Part shown: positions 1-8,055 of the stretch, piece after piece | Position numbering within the stretch: position 1 is the first letter of the stretch | Layout of the letters: each line of letters starts with the position of its first letter | DNA from: Pseudazoarcus sp963975885 | Lineage (GTDB): Bacteria; Pseudomonadota; Gammaproteobacteria; Burkholderiales; Rhodocyclaceae | Assembly (NCBI GenBank): GCA_963975885.1 | Contig: CAXBIS010000008.1 | Coordinates: 62,001-126,000 of the forward strand | Direction of reading: 5' to 3' | DNA: 64,000 nucleotides | Program-made: the position numbers and the translations under genes | The notes under the pieces: model-generated | Database searches by the model: none | Told to the model about the DNA's origin: nothing | Seen by the model: only the letters and a program-made list of their open reading frames with translations

Positions 1-1037
1 GTCAGGGGGCGGGCACCTGTACCAGCGTGTGCCCGACCGGGGCGATGACCTATGCCTATCCGGGTCCGCGTGACCAGATCGCGCGCATCAAGCGCATGCT
101 CGCCACCTTCCGCGAGGCCGGCGGCGAACAGCCGGTGCTCGTCTTCCATGACGAAGAATCCGGGCTGGAGCGGCTCAAGTCGCTGGCCGACGGCCTGCCG
201 CCGAACGCGCTGCCGGTGCAGTTGGCCGAAATCGGCGCGGCCGGCATCGATACCTGGCTGGCGGCGCTGGCCTATGGCGCGAGCCGCATCGTGCTGCTCG
301 ACACCGCGACCGTGCCGCCGACCGTGCGCGCCGCCATGCGCGAACAGATCGATTACGCGCGCCAGTTGCTCGACGCGATGGGCCTGGACGGTTCGGCGCG
401 GCTGGTGTGGCTGGGCAACGCCGATGATCCCGGCGAGGTGCTCTCCTGTAGCGTGCCGCCGGCCGTGGGTCGCGCGGCGAGCTTCGACACCTTCAACGAG
501 AAGCGCGGCAGCCTGCGCCTTGCGCTCGACCACCTCTACGAGCACGCGCCGCAGCGCCCGCCGGTCACGCAGCTGGCCGCAGGTGCGCCGTTCGGCGAAA
601 TCATCGTCGACCGCGATGCCTGTACCTTGTGCATGTCCTGTTCCCAGGTATGCCCGACGCGTGCGCTCACTGACGCCGGTGACACACCGCGCCTGTCCTT
701 CACCGAAGACCTGTGCGTGCAGTGCGGTCTTTGCGCCAAGGCCTGTCCGGAGGACGCGATCACGCTCGAGGCGCGTTTCCTGTTCGACTGGGACGAGCGC
801 CGCAAGCCGCGTGTGCTCAACGAGGAAGAACCCTTCTGCTGCATCCGCTGCGGCACGCCCTTCGCTACGCAGAGCGTCATCGGTCGCATGACCGAAAAGC
901 TCTCCGGTCACCACATGTTCCAGTCCGACGAAGCCATTCGCCGCCTGCAGATGTGCGGGGACTGTCGCGTCACGGACATGTTCGCGAAGGATCTGGAAGG
1001 CGGCTCCAAGCCGCGCTGGCTCGGACCGAGGGATTGA
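1..1037 (+). CDS. 4Fe-4S electron-transfer protein of formate dehydrogenase locus (5' end outside window)
   Basis: The reading frame is open to the left edge, so the N-terminus is missing; the visible part ends at a TGA at 1035-1037. At the edge the protein reads CTSVCPTGAM, the tail of a ferredoxin cluster motif. Further on come two classic clusters, CTLCMSCSQVCP and CVQCGLCAKACP (around 615-760), and then two extra Cys pairs (CCIRC, MCGDC) near the C-terminus that could hold another metal centre. Between the edge motif and the ferredoxin pair is a region of about 190 residues without cysteine clusters. Multi-cluster proteins of this kind commonly precede torD-like and fdh genes. I infer an electron-transfer or assembly role for the downstream formate dehydrogenase; its exact partner is not shown by the sequence. 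Confidence 0.85.
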   Translation, partial: QGAGTCTSVCPTGAMTYAYPGPRDQIARIKRMLATFREAGGEQPVLVFHDEESGLERLKSLADGLPPNALPVQLAEIGAAGIDTWLAALAYGASRIVLLDTATVPPTVRAAMREQIDYARQLLDAMGLDGSARLVWLGNADDPGEVLSCSVPPAVGRAASFDTFNEKRGSLRLALDHLYEHAPQRPPVTQLAAGAPFGEIIVDRDACTLCMSCSQVCPTRALTDAGDTPRLSFTEDLCVQCGLCAKACPEDAITLEARFLFDWDERRKPRVLNEEEPFCCIRCGTPFATQSVIGRMTEKLSGHHMFQSDEAIRRLQMCGDCRVTDMFAKDLEGGSKPRWLGPRD

Positions 1038-1041
1038 GAAG

Positions 1042-1653
1042 ATGAGCGAACAGGCATTCGAATCCGCCACCGAAACCGATCCGGTCGAAGCGCTGCGCGC
1101 CGGTACGTGGTCGTTGCTTGGGAGGCTGCTGATGGGACCGCCGGACGCCGAGACGCTGGGTCGTCTCGTCGAGGTCGGCTCGGCCGGCCCGGCCGGCGAC
1201 GCCATCGGCGAGGCTTGGCAGCGTCTTGGCGAAGCCGCGCGCACGGCGCGCGACGATGCATTGCAGCGCGAATATCAGGACGTGTTCATCGGTGTCGGTG
1301 GCGGCGAGATCACACCGTATTCGTCCTGGTATCTGCGCGGCATGCTCGCCGACCGTCCGCTGATCGAGCTGCGCGACGACCTGGCCGCGCTCGGCATCGA
1401 AATGGGCGAGGGCTGCAGTGAGACCGAGGACCACGCCGGCGCGATCTGCGAAACCATGGCCTTCGTGATCGTCGATGAAGACGTCGATCCCGACTGGCAG
1501 CGTGATCTGTTCCGCCGCCACGTCGATAGCTGGATGGGGCGACTCTTCGAGGACATCGGGAAAGCGCCCAGCGCGGATTTCTATCGTGCCGTGGCAGCGC
1601 TTGGAGAGGCCTTCGTGGCGCTCGAGCGCAGGGTTTATGCAATGTCGGCGTGA
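1042..1653 (+). CDS. TorD/DmsD-family molybdoenzyme chaperone
   Basis: A 203-residue cytoplasmic protein. It carries the family hallmarks: a central EYQDVFIG..(G)EITPYSSWY stretch and the later ETEDHAGAICETMAFVI segment, equivalent to the E-P-x-D-H helix of TorD proteins. Such chaperones bind the twin-arginine leader and the immature apoenzyme of molybdoenzymes, delaying export until the cofactor is inserted. It starts 4 bases after the preceding stop and lies two genes upstream of a Tat-exported formate dehydrogenase, so its client is very probably that catalytic subunit and perhaps also the small Tat-leader protein that follows. FdhE-type zinc motifs are absent, so it is TorD-like and not FdhE. 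Confidence 0.88.
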   Translation: MSEQAFESATETDPVEALRAGTWSLLGRLLMGPPDAETLGRLVEVGSAGPAGDAIGEAWQRLGEAARTARDDALQREYQDVFIGVGGGEITPYSSWYLRGMLADRPLIELRDDLAALGIEMGEGCSETEDHAGAICETMAFVIVDEDVDPDWQRDLFRRHVDSWMGRLFEDIGKAPSADFYRAVAALGEAFVALERRVYAMSA

Positions 1654-1719
1654 GCCGACACAACAGACAGCGGCGAACCGCTTCGCCACTGGGTCAATGA
1701 CGACGAGAAGGAGTCGGAG

Positions 1720-1929
1720 ATGAAGAAGAGAGACGATGCAGGGCTGGAGTCCCGGCGCAAGTTCATGAAATCGATGGCCTTGACCGGGGGAGGCGTAGCC
1801 GTGGCCGCGACCATCGGCCAGGCATCGGCTGACGAGCCGCAGATCGACGACGGCGCGACGGCCGATCGCCCGACCGGCTACCACGAGACCCAGCACATCC
1901 GGGACTACTACGCCAAGGCGCAGTTCTAG
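1720..1929 (+). CDS. Small twin-arginine-signal protein of formate dehydrogenase region
   Basis: Only 69 residues. It begins with a Tat leader, SRRKFMK followed by a hydrophobic ALTGGGVAVAATIG stretch and an ASA-type cleavage site. After cleavage only about 30 residues would remain, ending in a conserved-looking ETQHIRDYYAKAQF tail. It matches what I recall of the family called formate dehydrogenase region Tat target (TIGR02811), known only from its position between a chaperone gene and fdh alpha genes. A good AAGGAG site precedes the ATG. It has no Cys or haem motif in the mature part, so an assembly or escort role is only an inference. Confidence 0.8.
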   Translation: MKKRDDAGLESRRKFMKSMALTGGGVAVAATIGQASADEPQIDDGATADRPTGYHETQHIRDYYAKAQF

Positions 1930-1977
1930 CGTGACCGAGACCGCCCCTGAGCGCGGTCATCTGTGAGGAGACGAGTC

Positions 1978-4857
1978 ATGAAATTGGTCAAGAAAAACGC
2001 TGCGGCGCCCAAGCCGATCATGGCGGGCCTGCTTGGCAAGACGGTCAGCCGTCGTGCCTTCCTGCGCGGCTCGGGCCTGGCTGTCGGGGGTGCTGCCGTC
2101 GCGGGCATGATGCCCGGAACGATGGTCAAGAAGGCGCGCGCCGCGCGCAAGATCGATCCCCAGGCCGAGATCAAGCAGATCAAAACGGTCTGTGGCCACT
2201 GTTCGGTCGGCTGTTCGACCATCGCCGAGGTGCAGAACGGGGTGTGGATCGGCCAGGAGCCGGCCTTCGACAGCCCGCTCAACCTCGGCGCGCACTGTGC
2301 CAAGGGCGCCGCGCTGCGCAACCATGGCCACAGCAAGCGTCGGGTCAAGTATCCGATGAAGATGGTGGGTGGCAAGTGGGAGCGCATCAGCTGGGAACAG
2401 GCGATCGAGGAGATCGGCGACAAGCTGCTCGCGATCCGCGAGGAATCCGGACCGGATGCGCTGTGGTTCGCGGGCTCTTCCAAGGCCAGCAACGAGGGTT
2501 CCTACCTGCAGCGCAAGTTCGCGGCCTTCTGGGGCTCGAACAACTGTGACCACCAGGCGCGAATCTGCCACTCGACCACGGTCGCGGGTGTTGCCAACAC
2601 CTGGGGCTACGGCGCGATGACGAACTCGTACAACGACATGCTCAACGCCAAGAGCATCATCATGTGCGGTTCCAACGCGGCCGAGGCCCACCCGGTGGCG
2701 ATGCAGATGATCCTGCGTGCCAAGGAGCAGGGCACCAAGCTGATCGTCATGGACCCGCGTTTCACGCGTACCGCGGCCCACTCCGATCTCTACGTGCGCT
2801 TCCGCTCGGGTACCGACGTTCCGCTGATCTGGGGCATCCTGTGGCATGTCTTCGAGAATCGTTGGGAAGACACGCAGTACATCCAGCAGCGCGTCTACGG
2901 CATGGACAAGGTGCGCGAGGAAGTCGCCAAGTGGACCCCGCAGGAAGTCGAACGCGTGACGGGCGTTGGCGGCGATGCGCTGCTCGAGGTCGCCAGGATG
3001 CTCGCAGAGAACCGGCCGGGCACCTTCGTGTGGTGCATGGGCGGCACGCAGCACACCATCGGTTCCAACTACGTGCGTGCCTACAACTGCCTGCAACTCG
3101 CGCTGGGCAACATCGGCAAGGAAGGCGGTGGCGCCAACATCTTCCGCGGCCACGACAACGTTCAGGGTGCGACCGACGTCGGCCCCAACCCGGACAACCT
3201 GCCGGGCTACTACCCCATCAACAGCGTTGGCTGGGGGCATTGGTCGCGCGTCTGGGGCGTTGATCCCGAATGGCTGCAGAATCGCTTCGACCAGGCCGAG
3301 TACGACGACGGCAAGGGCGGAAAGGTCAAGCCGATGAACGCCGGCGGCATCACCGTGTCGCGCTGGATCGACGGCGTGCTCGAGGACAAGGCCAACATCG
3401 CGCAGCGCGACAACATCCGCGCGGCGATGTTCTGGGGCCATGCGCCGAACTCGCAGACGCGTGGACCGGAGATGAAGCGCGCCTTCGAGAAGCTTGACCT
3501 GCTGGTCGTCATCGACCCCTATCCGACGGTCTCGGCCGTACTGCACGACCGCAAGGACAACACCTATCTGTTGCCGGCGGCCACGCAGTTCGAGCAGGCC
3601 GGTTCGGTCACCGCGTCGAACCGCTCGCTGCAATGGCGCGACAAGGTCATCGAGCCGCTCTACGAGCACAAGCCCGATGCCGAGATCGCTTACCGGCTCG
3701 CGACCAAGCTCGGTTTCGCCGACCAGATGTTCAAGAACTACGACATCCAGAACAACATGCCGACCCCCGAGAGCGTGTTGCGCGAGATCAACCGTGGTAC
3801 CTGGACCATCGGCTACACCGGCCAGAGCCCGGAGCGCCTCAAGGAGCACATGAAGAACCAGCGTCACTTCGACGTGGCGACGCTCAAGGCGCAGGGTGGA
3901 CCGCTCGACAACGAGACCTACGGTCTGCCGTGGCCGTGCTACGGAACGCCGGAGCTCAAGCATCCGGGCACACACGTGCTCTATGACCCGAGCAAGCACA
4001 TCATGGAAGGCGGCGGCAACTTCCGTAACGCCTTCGGCACCGAGTACCAGGGCGAGAACCTGCTCGCCGAGGGCTCGTGGTCCAAGGGTGCGGAAATTCA
4101 GGGCGGCTACCCGCAATTCACCGCGGACATTCTCAAGCAGCTTGGCTGGTGGGATGAATTGACCGCCGAAGAGAAGGCCGAGGCCGATGGCAAGAGCTGG
4201 ACCACCGACCTGTCCGGCGGCATCCAGCGCGTAGTCATGGCGCACGGCTGCCACCCGTTCGGCAACGCCAAGGCGCGCGCCCACGTGTGGAACTTCCCGG
4301 ATCCCATCCCGGTGCACCGCGAGCCGCTGTATACGCCGCGCTACGACCTCGTGGCCGAGTTCCCGACCTACGACGACCGCAAGGTGTTCTACCGCCTGCC
4401 CACGCGTTGGAAGTCGGTGCAGGCCAAGGACTACTCGGGAGAGTTTCCGCTCATCCATACCTCCGGGCGTCTGGTCGAGTACGAGGGTGGCGGCGAGGAG
4501 ACGCGCTCCAACCCGTGGCTGGCCGAGCTCAAGCAGGACATGTTCGTCGAGATCAATCCGGCCGATGCGAACAACGCCAACATCAAGGACGGGCAGACGG
4601 TCTGGCTGGAAGGCCCGGAAGGTGGCCGCATCAGGATCAAGGCGCTGGTCACTACCCGTGTGGGTCGCGGCACGGTGTTCACGCCGTTCCACTTCGGCGG
4701 TCACTTCCAGGGGCAGGATCTGCTCGACAAATACCCCGAGGGTTCCGCGCCCTACACCCGTGGCGAATCGACCAATACGGCGACGACCTACGGTTACGAC
4801 GCGGTCACGATGATGCAGGAAACCAAGACCACGCTTTGCCGTGTGGTGCCCGCATAA
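1978..4857 (+). CDS. fdhA: Formate dehydrogenase, catalytic (alpha) subunit, Cys-type, Tat-exported
   Basis: A 959-residue molybdopterin oxidoreductase that oxidises formate to CO2. The Tat leader has SRRAFLRGSG (R25-R26). A [4Fe-4S] site follows: C72, C75, C79 and C107, with K109 in the CAKG motif. The metal ligand position lies in DHQARICHS and is Cys197, read from a normal TGC codon, where selenoenzymes have selenocysteine. The rest shows the bis-MGD-binding pattern, including HPVAMQMIL, GIGGG-like GNIGKEGGGANIFRG and the C-terminal dinucleotide-binding domain. I chose ATG 1978 over GTG 1963 because GAGGAG lies 7 bases upstream of the ATG and would fall inside the longer form. The following genes give the electron-transfer and membrane subunits, so the enzyme should face the periplasm and feed the quinone pool. 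Confidence 0.95.
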   Translation: MKLVKKNAAAPKPIMAGLLGKTVSRRAFLRGSGLAVGGAAVAGMMPGTMVKKARAARKIDPQAEIKQIKTVCGHCSVGCSTIAEVQNGVWIGQEPAFDSPLNLGAHCAKGAALRNHGHSKRRVKYPMKMVGGKWERISWEQAIEEIGDKLLAIREESGPDALWFAGSSKASNEGSYLQRKFAAFWGSNNCDHQARICHSTTVAGVANTWGYGAMTNSYNDMLNAKSIIMCGSNAAEAHPVAMQMILRAKEQGTKLIVMDPRFTRTAAHSDLYVRFRSGTDVPLIWGILWHVFENRWEDTQYIQQRVYGMDKVREEVAKWTPQEVERVTGVGGDALLEVARMLAENRPGTFVWCMGGTQHTIGSNYVRAYNCLQLALGNIGKEGGGANIFRGHDNVQGATDVGPNPDNLPGYYPINSVGWGHWSRVWGVDPEWLQNRFDQAEYDDGKGGKVKPMNAGGITVSRWIDGVLEDKANIAQRDNIRAAMFWGHAPNSQTRGPEMKRAFEKLDLLVVIDPYPTVSAVLHDRKDNTYLLPAATQFEQAGSVTASNRSLQWRDKVIEPLYEHKPDAEIAYRLATKLGFADQMFKNYDIQNNMPTPESVLREINRGTWTIGYTGQSPERLKEHMKNQRHFDVATLKAQGGPLDNETYGLPWPCYGTPELKHPGTHVLYDPSKHIMEGGGNFRNAFGTEYQGENLLAEGSWSKGAEIQGGYPQFTADILKQLGWWDELTAEEKAEADGKSWTTDLSGGIQRVVMAHGCHPFGNAKARAHVWNFPDPIPVHREPLYTPRYDLVAEFPTYDDRKVFYRLPTRWKSVQAKDYSGEFPLIHTSGRLVEYEGGGEETRSNPWLAELKQDMFVEINPADANNANIKDGQTVWLEGPEGGRIRIKALVTTRVGRGTVFTPFHFGGHFQGQDLLDKYPEGSAPYTRGESTNTATTYGYDAVTMMQETKTTLCRVVPA

Positions 4858-4881
4858 AGCTGGATAGAGAGGAGAGCCAAG

Positions 4882-5472
4882 ATGGCGAGAATGAAATTTC
4901 TCTGTGACGCGGAGCGCTGCATCGAATGCCAGGCCTGTGTCACTGCATGCAAGAACGAGCACGAGGTGCCATGGGGGGTGAACCGTCGTCGCGTCATCGT
5001 GATGGACGACGGCCAGCCCGGTGAGAAGTCGGTATCGGTTGCGTGCATGCACTGTACGGACGCGCCGTGTGCGGCGGTCTGTCCGGTGGACTGCTTCTAC
5101 ACTACCGATGACGGCATCGTGCTGCACGACAAGGATCTGTGCATCGGTTGCGGCTACTGCTTCTACGCGTGCCCGTTCGGCGCGCCGCAGTATCCGAAGC
5201 AGACCGCCTTCGGCGTGCGCGGCAAGATGGACAAGTGCACCTTCTGTGCCGGTGGCCCGGAAGACACCAACTCCGAGGCCGAGCTCACGAAGTACGGCAC
5301 CAACCGCATTGCCGAAGGCAAGCTGCCGCTGTGCGCCGAGATGTGTTCGACCAAGGCGCTGCTCGCCGGTGACGGTGACGTCGTCGCCGACATCTATCGG
5401 CAGCGCGTCATGCGTCGTGGCGGTCGGCCCCAGACCTGGGGCTGGCAGGCGGCCTACGGTACGGGCGCCTGA
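4882..5472 (+). CDS. fdhB: Formate dehydrogenase, iron-sulfur (beta) subunit
   Basis: A 196-residue ferredoxin-like protein of the DmsB/FdnH type. It has four cysteine groups: C13-x2-C-x2-C-x3-C (CIECQACVTAC), CMHCTDAPCAAVCP, CIGCGYCFYACP, and the split CTFC...CAEMC group. These are expected to hold four [4Fe-4S] clusters in a wire from the catalytic subunit to the cytochrome b. Unlike E. coli FdnH there is no C-terminal transmembrane helix and no signal peptide, so it is probably co-exported as a complex with the Tat-leader alpha subunit. The gene sits 24 bases after fdhA behind a GGAG site. Confidence 0.93.
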   Translation: MARMKFLCDAERCIECQACVTACKNEHEVPWGVNRRRVIVMDDGQPGEKSVSVACMHCTDAPCAAVCPVDCFYTTDDGIVLHDKDLCIGCGYCFYACPFGAPQYPKQTAFGVRGKMDKCTFCAGGPEDTNSEAELTKYGTNRIAEGKLPLCAEMCSTKALLAGDGDVVADIYRQRVMRRGGRPQTWGWQAAYGTGA

Positions 5473-5481
5473 AGCCGGCAA

Positions 5482-5507
5482 CCTGCGGGGCCTGGCGGCC
5501 CCGCAGG
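5482..5507 (+). other. Intercistronic RNA hairpin without T-tract
   Basis: An 11-bp perfect inverted repeat, CCTGCGGGGCC with a TGGC loop, lies between the beta-subunit gene and the lipoprotein gene. No T-run follows, so it is not a canonical terminator. It is the kind of element that protects an upstream mRNA segment from 3' exonucleases, which could adjust subunit stoichiometry. Confidence 0.6.
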
Positions 5508-5538
5508 CATCGATGCGAACAAGAACAGGAGTGAGACG

Positions 5539-5733
5539 ATGCCGTACAAAGCGATGCTTGTCGCGCTGGCCTTTGCCAGCGTGTCCCTGCTGAGTGCCTG
5601 TGATTCCGAAATGACCGTGTATGAACCGGGTGTCTACAAGGGCAAGCACGACGAAACGGCCACCCGGGAAGCCGCGCAGCAACGGGCAGAACCGCTGCGC
5701 GAACGTGCCCTGTCCGGCATGACCGACCGTTAG
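5539..5733 (+). CDS. Small predicted lipoprotein in formate dehydrogenase operon
   Basis: 64 residues. A signal peptide of about 20 residues ends in the lipobox LLSAC (Cys21), followed by a short mature part DSEMTVYEPGVYKGKHD and a charged C-terminus. Asp at +2 after the lipid-modified Cys is the classic inner-membrane retention signal for Lol sorting, so it may remain in the cytoplasmic membrane next to the formate dehydrogenase. An AGGAG site precedes the ATG, and the stop codon overlaps the ribosome site of the gamma-subunit gene. I do not recognise a named family. Its position between beta and gamma subunit genes suggests a small accessory or assembly factor of the complex. Confidence 0.75.
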   Translation: MPYKAMLVALAFASVSLLSACDSEMTVYEPGVYKGKHDETATREAAQQRAEPLRERALSGMTDR

Positions 5734-5744
5734 GAGTACACGTC

Positions 5745-6821
5745 ATGAGCGAAGCAAAATCCGCAAACCCGCAGCGACGCTGGCGCGCGACGCTGTGGAG
5801 CATATTGGCGATCCTGGCGCTGTCCGTGGTGCTGCCGTCCATCGGCTACGTCATGGCGCAGTCGGGCGGCGGCACCGCCTTCGGCGATCGGGACGCCAAC
5901 CCGCGTGCCGAGATGTGGCGCGACGCGCGAGAGGGCGAAGGCGGCTTCACGACCCAGACCGGGCCGTACGTCACCAACACCATGATCTCCAACGTCGGGG
6001 AGAACTGGCGACAGTTCCGAACCGGCCCGCTGATGGACTATGGGGGCTACTTTCTTGCCGCCGTGGTCATCCTGATCGCGCTGTTCTTCCTGATTTTCGG
6101 CCGTTCCAAAATCGAGCACGGTCGATCCGGGATGACCATTCCCCGATGGAAGGGCTACGAGCGTGTGCTGCACTGGTTCGTCGCGATCTCCTTCATCATC
6201 CTCGCGATCACCGGTCTGAGCCTGCTCTTCGGCCGCGAGGTGCTGATCCCGTTGTTCGGCGCAGAGGGTTTCGCCGGGTTCGCGCAGCTGTCGATGACGG
6301 TGCACAACTATCTCGGCCCGGCGTTCTCGGTCGGCGTGTTGCTGATGATCCTGCTGTGGGCGCGTCACAACATCCCCAACCGCACCGACATCGAGTGGTT
6401 CAAGGCCGGTGGCGGCATGGTCGGCAAGAAGCACCCGTCGGCCGGCAAGCTCAACGGTGGCGAGAAAGTGTGGTTCTGGGGTGGCGTGTTCCTGCTCGGC
6501 ATTCTGGTGAGCGCCAGCGGCGTGATCCTCGATTTCCCGATCTGGGGTCAGACCCGCGGGGACATGGCGCTCGCACAGGGTGTGCACGCGATCACCGCGA
6601 TCCTGTGGATCGGCTTCTTCCTCGGCCATGCCTACATCGGTACGCTGGGCACGGAAGGCGCGCTCGAAGGCATGACGCGCGGCCGGGTCGACGTCAACTG
6701 GGCCAAGCAGCACCACGACCTGTGGTACGAGGACGAGATCGCCCGGGGCGTCAAGCCCGAGGCCGAGCAGCCTTCGTCCTCAGGTGGGGCGGGTGCCGGC
6801 GTGGGTCAGCCGAGTCACTGA
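5745..6821 (+). CDS. fdhC: Formate dehydrogenase, cytochrome b556 (gamma) subunit
   Basis: 358 residues. An N-terminal hydrophobic segment (around residues 13-38) is followed by a periplasmic stretch of about 60 residues and then the four-helix di-haem cytochrome b core. Candidate haem and quinone-site residues are seen in RVLHWFVAISF, MTVHNYLGPAF, QGVHAITAILW and LGHAYIGTLGTEGALEGM, the last matching the FdnI/FdoI C-terminal signature. It anchors the dehydrogenase and passes electrons from the beta subunit to quinone. TAGGAG, which includes the preceding stop codon, is its ribosome site. The C-terminus is a low-complexity Ser/Gly/Ala tail. Confidence 0.93.
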   Translation: MSEAKSANPQRRWRATLWSILAILALSVVLPSIGYVMAQSGGGTAFGDRDANPRAEMWRDAREGEGGFTTQTGPYVTNTMISNVGENWRQFRTGPLMDYGGYFLAAVVILIALFFLIFGRSKIEHGRSGMTIPRWKGYERVLHWFVAISFIILAITGLSLLFGREVLIPLFGAEGFAGFAQLSMTVHNYLGPAFSVGVLLMILLWARHNIPNRTDIEWFKAGGGMVGKKHPSAGKLNGGEKVWFWGGVFLLGILVSASGVILDFPIWGQTRGDMALAQGVHAITAILWIGFFLGHAYIGTLGTEGALEGMTRGRVDVNWAKQHHDLWYEDEIARGVKPEAEQPSSSGGAGAGVGQPSH

Positions 6822-6845
6822 AGGACCGTTCGAGGCAACGACTGA

Positions 6846-6878
6846 ACGGGCGGCGGGGAAACCGGCCGCCCGTCTTTA
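6846..6878 (+). terminator. Weak terminator-like hairpin between fdhC and the DUF6505-like gene
   Basis: ACGGGCGGC pairs with GCCGCCCGT around a short GA-rich loop, followed by only CTTT. It probably ends part of the transcripts from the formate dehydrogenase subunits while letting some read into the next gene, whose GGAG site is a few bases further on. Confidence 0.45.
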
Positions 6879-6889
6879 CTGGAGTGGAT

Positions 6890-7408
6890 ATGAAGTTTCT
6901 GCAGGTCGCCCGTCTCGATGACAGCGACGAGTACGTCTACAGCGTCGCGGCGCGGACCGACGAGCTGGCGGTGACCGGTTCCTTCGTCTTTTCGTTCGCC
7001 GAAGAGGACCCAGCCGGGCTCAGCGGAAAGCAGGCTCAAGCGTTTCGCAACGGATTCCTCGGGCTGGACAGCTTCGGCTGGGCGACCGTGGTGCGCGTGG
7101 TCGAGATCAGCGACGCGCAGTACGCCGAGGCAATCGAGCGCCTCGCGCGGCATTTCGTCGAACAGTACGGCGCGCCGTCGATTGGCGCCGCCTTGCCGGT
7201 AGCGCGTCAGGAGGTCGAATATGCCTCGGGTCTGTGCGAGCATCCCGCCGGCACGATGCTTACCGTGGAACGGCAAGCTGAGAACGGCGAGATCCACGAG
7301 TCCTTCAAGCGCGTGCAGCCGCGCCAGAATCAGGTCGCCGACTGGCAGGGCAACAGCGGTGAAGTGCGTATCTGGGACATGTTTCCGGAGGCCGACAGCA
7401 AGCATTGA
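6890..7408 (+). CDS. DUF6505-like protein of formate dehydrogenase locus
   Basis: 172 residues, soluble, with no signal peptide or membrane segment. The start is the ATG at 6890, five bases after GGAG. The sequence is acidic with mixed secondary structure (MKFLQVARLDDSDEYVYSVA; RNGFLGLDSFGWATVV). I recall proteins of this kind named DUF6505 and found beside formate dehydrogenase genes, but this is memory and not a search. No catalytic motif stands out; there is a single Cys in the SGLCEHPAGT segment. A role in enzyme maturation is inferred from position only. Confidence 0.65.
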   Translation: MKFLQVARLDDSDEYVYSVAARTDELAVTGSFVFSFAEEDPAGLSGKQAQAFRNGFLGLDSFGWATVVRVVEISDAQYAEAIERLARHFVEQYGAPSIGAALPVARQEVEYASGLCEHPAGTMLTVERQAENGEIHESFKRVQPRQNQVADWQGNSGEVRIWDMFPEADSKH

Positions 7409-7476
7409 GCGCAGGCCGTAGACAAGCGAAGTGCATGGGACGCCTGCGGTAAAGCAAGCGCCGAACGTCCGATGCT

Positions 7477-8055
7477 TTAGGACTCGCGGCTCAAGTCTTC
7501 GCGCGTATTGATGTTGCGAAAGGCCGCTTCCTGGTCGTCGAAACCCACCTCGACGATGTTCAGCGTCGAATACCAGGCGTCGATCTTGCGCCCGCCCGAT
7601 TCCAGGAAGGCCGTCAGGTGCGGCAGCACCTCGCGCCGGCACAGGCAGAATACCGGGTGGGCCTGATCGAAGGTCTTGGCCACTGCGAGATCCGCGCCGG
7701 CTGCTTGCAGAGAATCGTGCAGGCGCGCGACCAGATCTTCGGGCAGGAAGGGCGAATCGCACGGTACCGTGACGACCAGCGGATGATGCGCGCGCGTGAG
7801 CGCCGCATGCAGGCCGGCCAGCGGGCCGGCGAAACCACCGATCTCGTCCGGAAAGACCGGATGGCCGAATTCGGCATAGCGTTCGGCGTTCTGGTTGGCG
7901 TTGATCAGCAACGCGTCGACCTGCGGTGCGAGTCGTTCGAGCACATGCGCGGCCATCGGCCGCCCGTGCAGTTCCACCAGGCCCTTGTCGACACCGCCCA
8001 TGCGTCGCCCCTGGCCGCCGGCCAGCAGCACGCCGCTGATCTTCGCGTCGCTCAT
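7477..8055 (-). CDS. mobA: Molybdenum cofactor guanylyltransferase MobA
   Basis: 192 residues. The N-terminal nucleotide-binding motif LLAGGQGRRMGGVDKGL, the FPDEIGGFAGPLAGLHAAL segment and the TVPCDSPFLP motif identify MobA, which joins GMP to molybdopterin to make the guanine dinucleotide used by DMSO-reductase-family enzymes such as the formate dehydrogenase encoded here. Its ATG overlaps the stop of fdhD (ATGA), so the two are translated together on the minus strand, converging on the fdh operon. Confidence 0.93.
   Translation of the reverse strand: MSDAKISGVLLAGGQGRRMGGVDKGLVELHGRPMAAHVLERLAPQVDALLINANQNAERYAEFGHPVFPDEIGGFAGPLAGLHAALTRAHHPLVVTVPCDSPFLPEDLVARLHDSLQAAGADLAVAKTFDQAHPVFCLCRREVLPHLTAFLESGGRKIDAWYSTLNIVEVGFDDQEAAFRNINTREDLSRES

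Noticed and set aside
2566..2568. Selenocysteine in the formate dehydrogenase
   Set aside because: The ligand codon is TGC (Cys197), not TGA, so no selenocysteine insertion is needed.
1957..5682. A 1241-codon open frame on the minus strand across the formate dehydrogenase genes
   Set aside because: It mirrors real genes in GC-rich DNA, has no family motif, and lies opposite strongly supported genes with ribosome sites.
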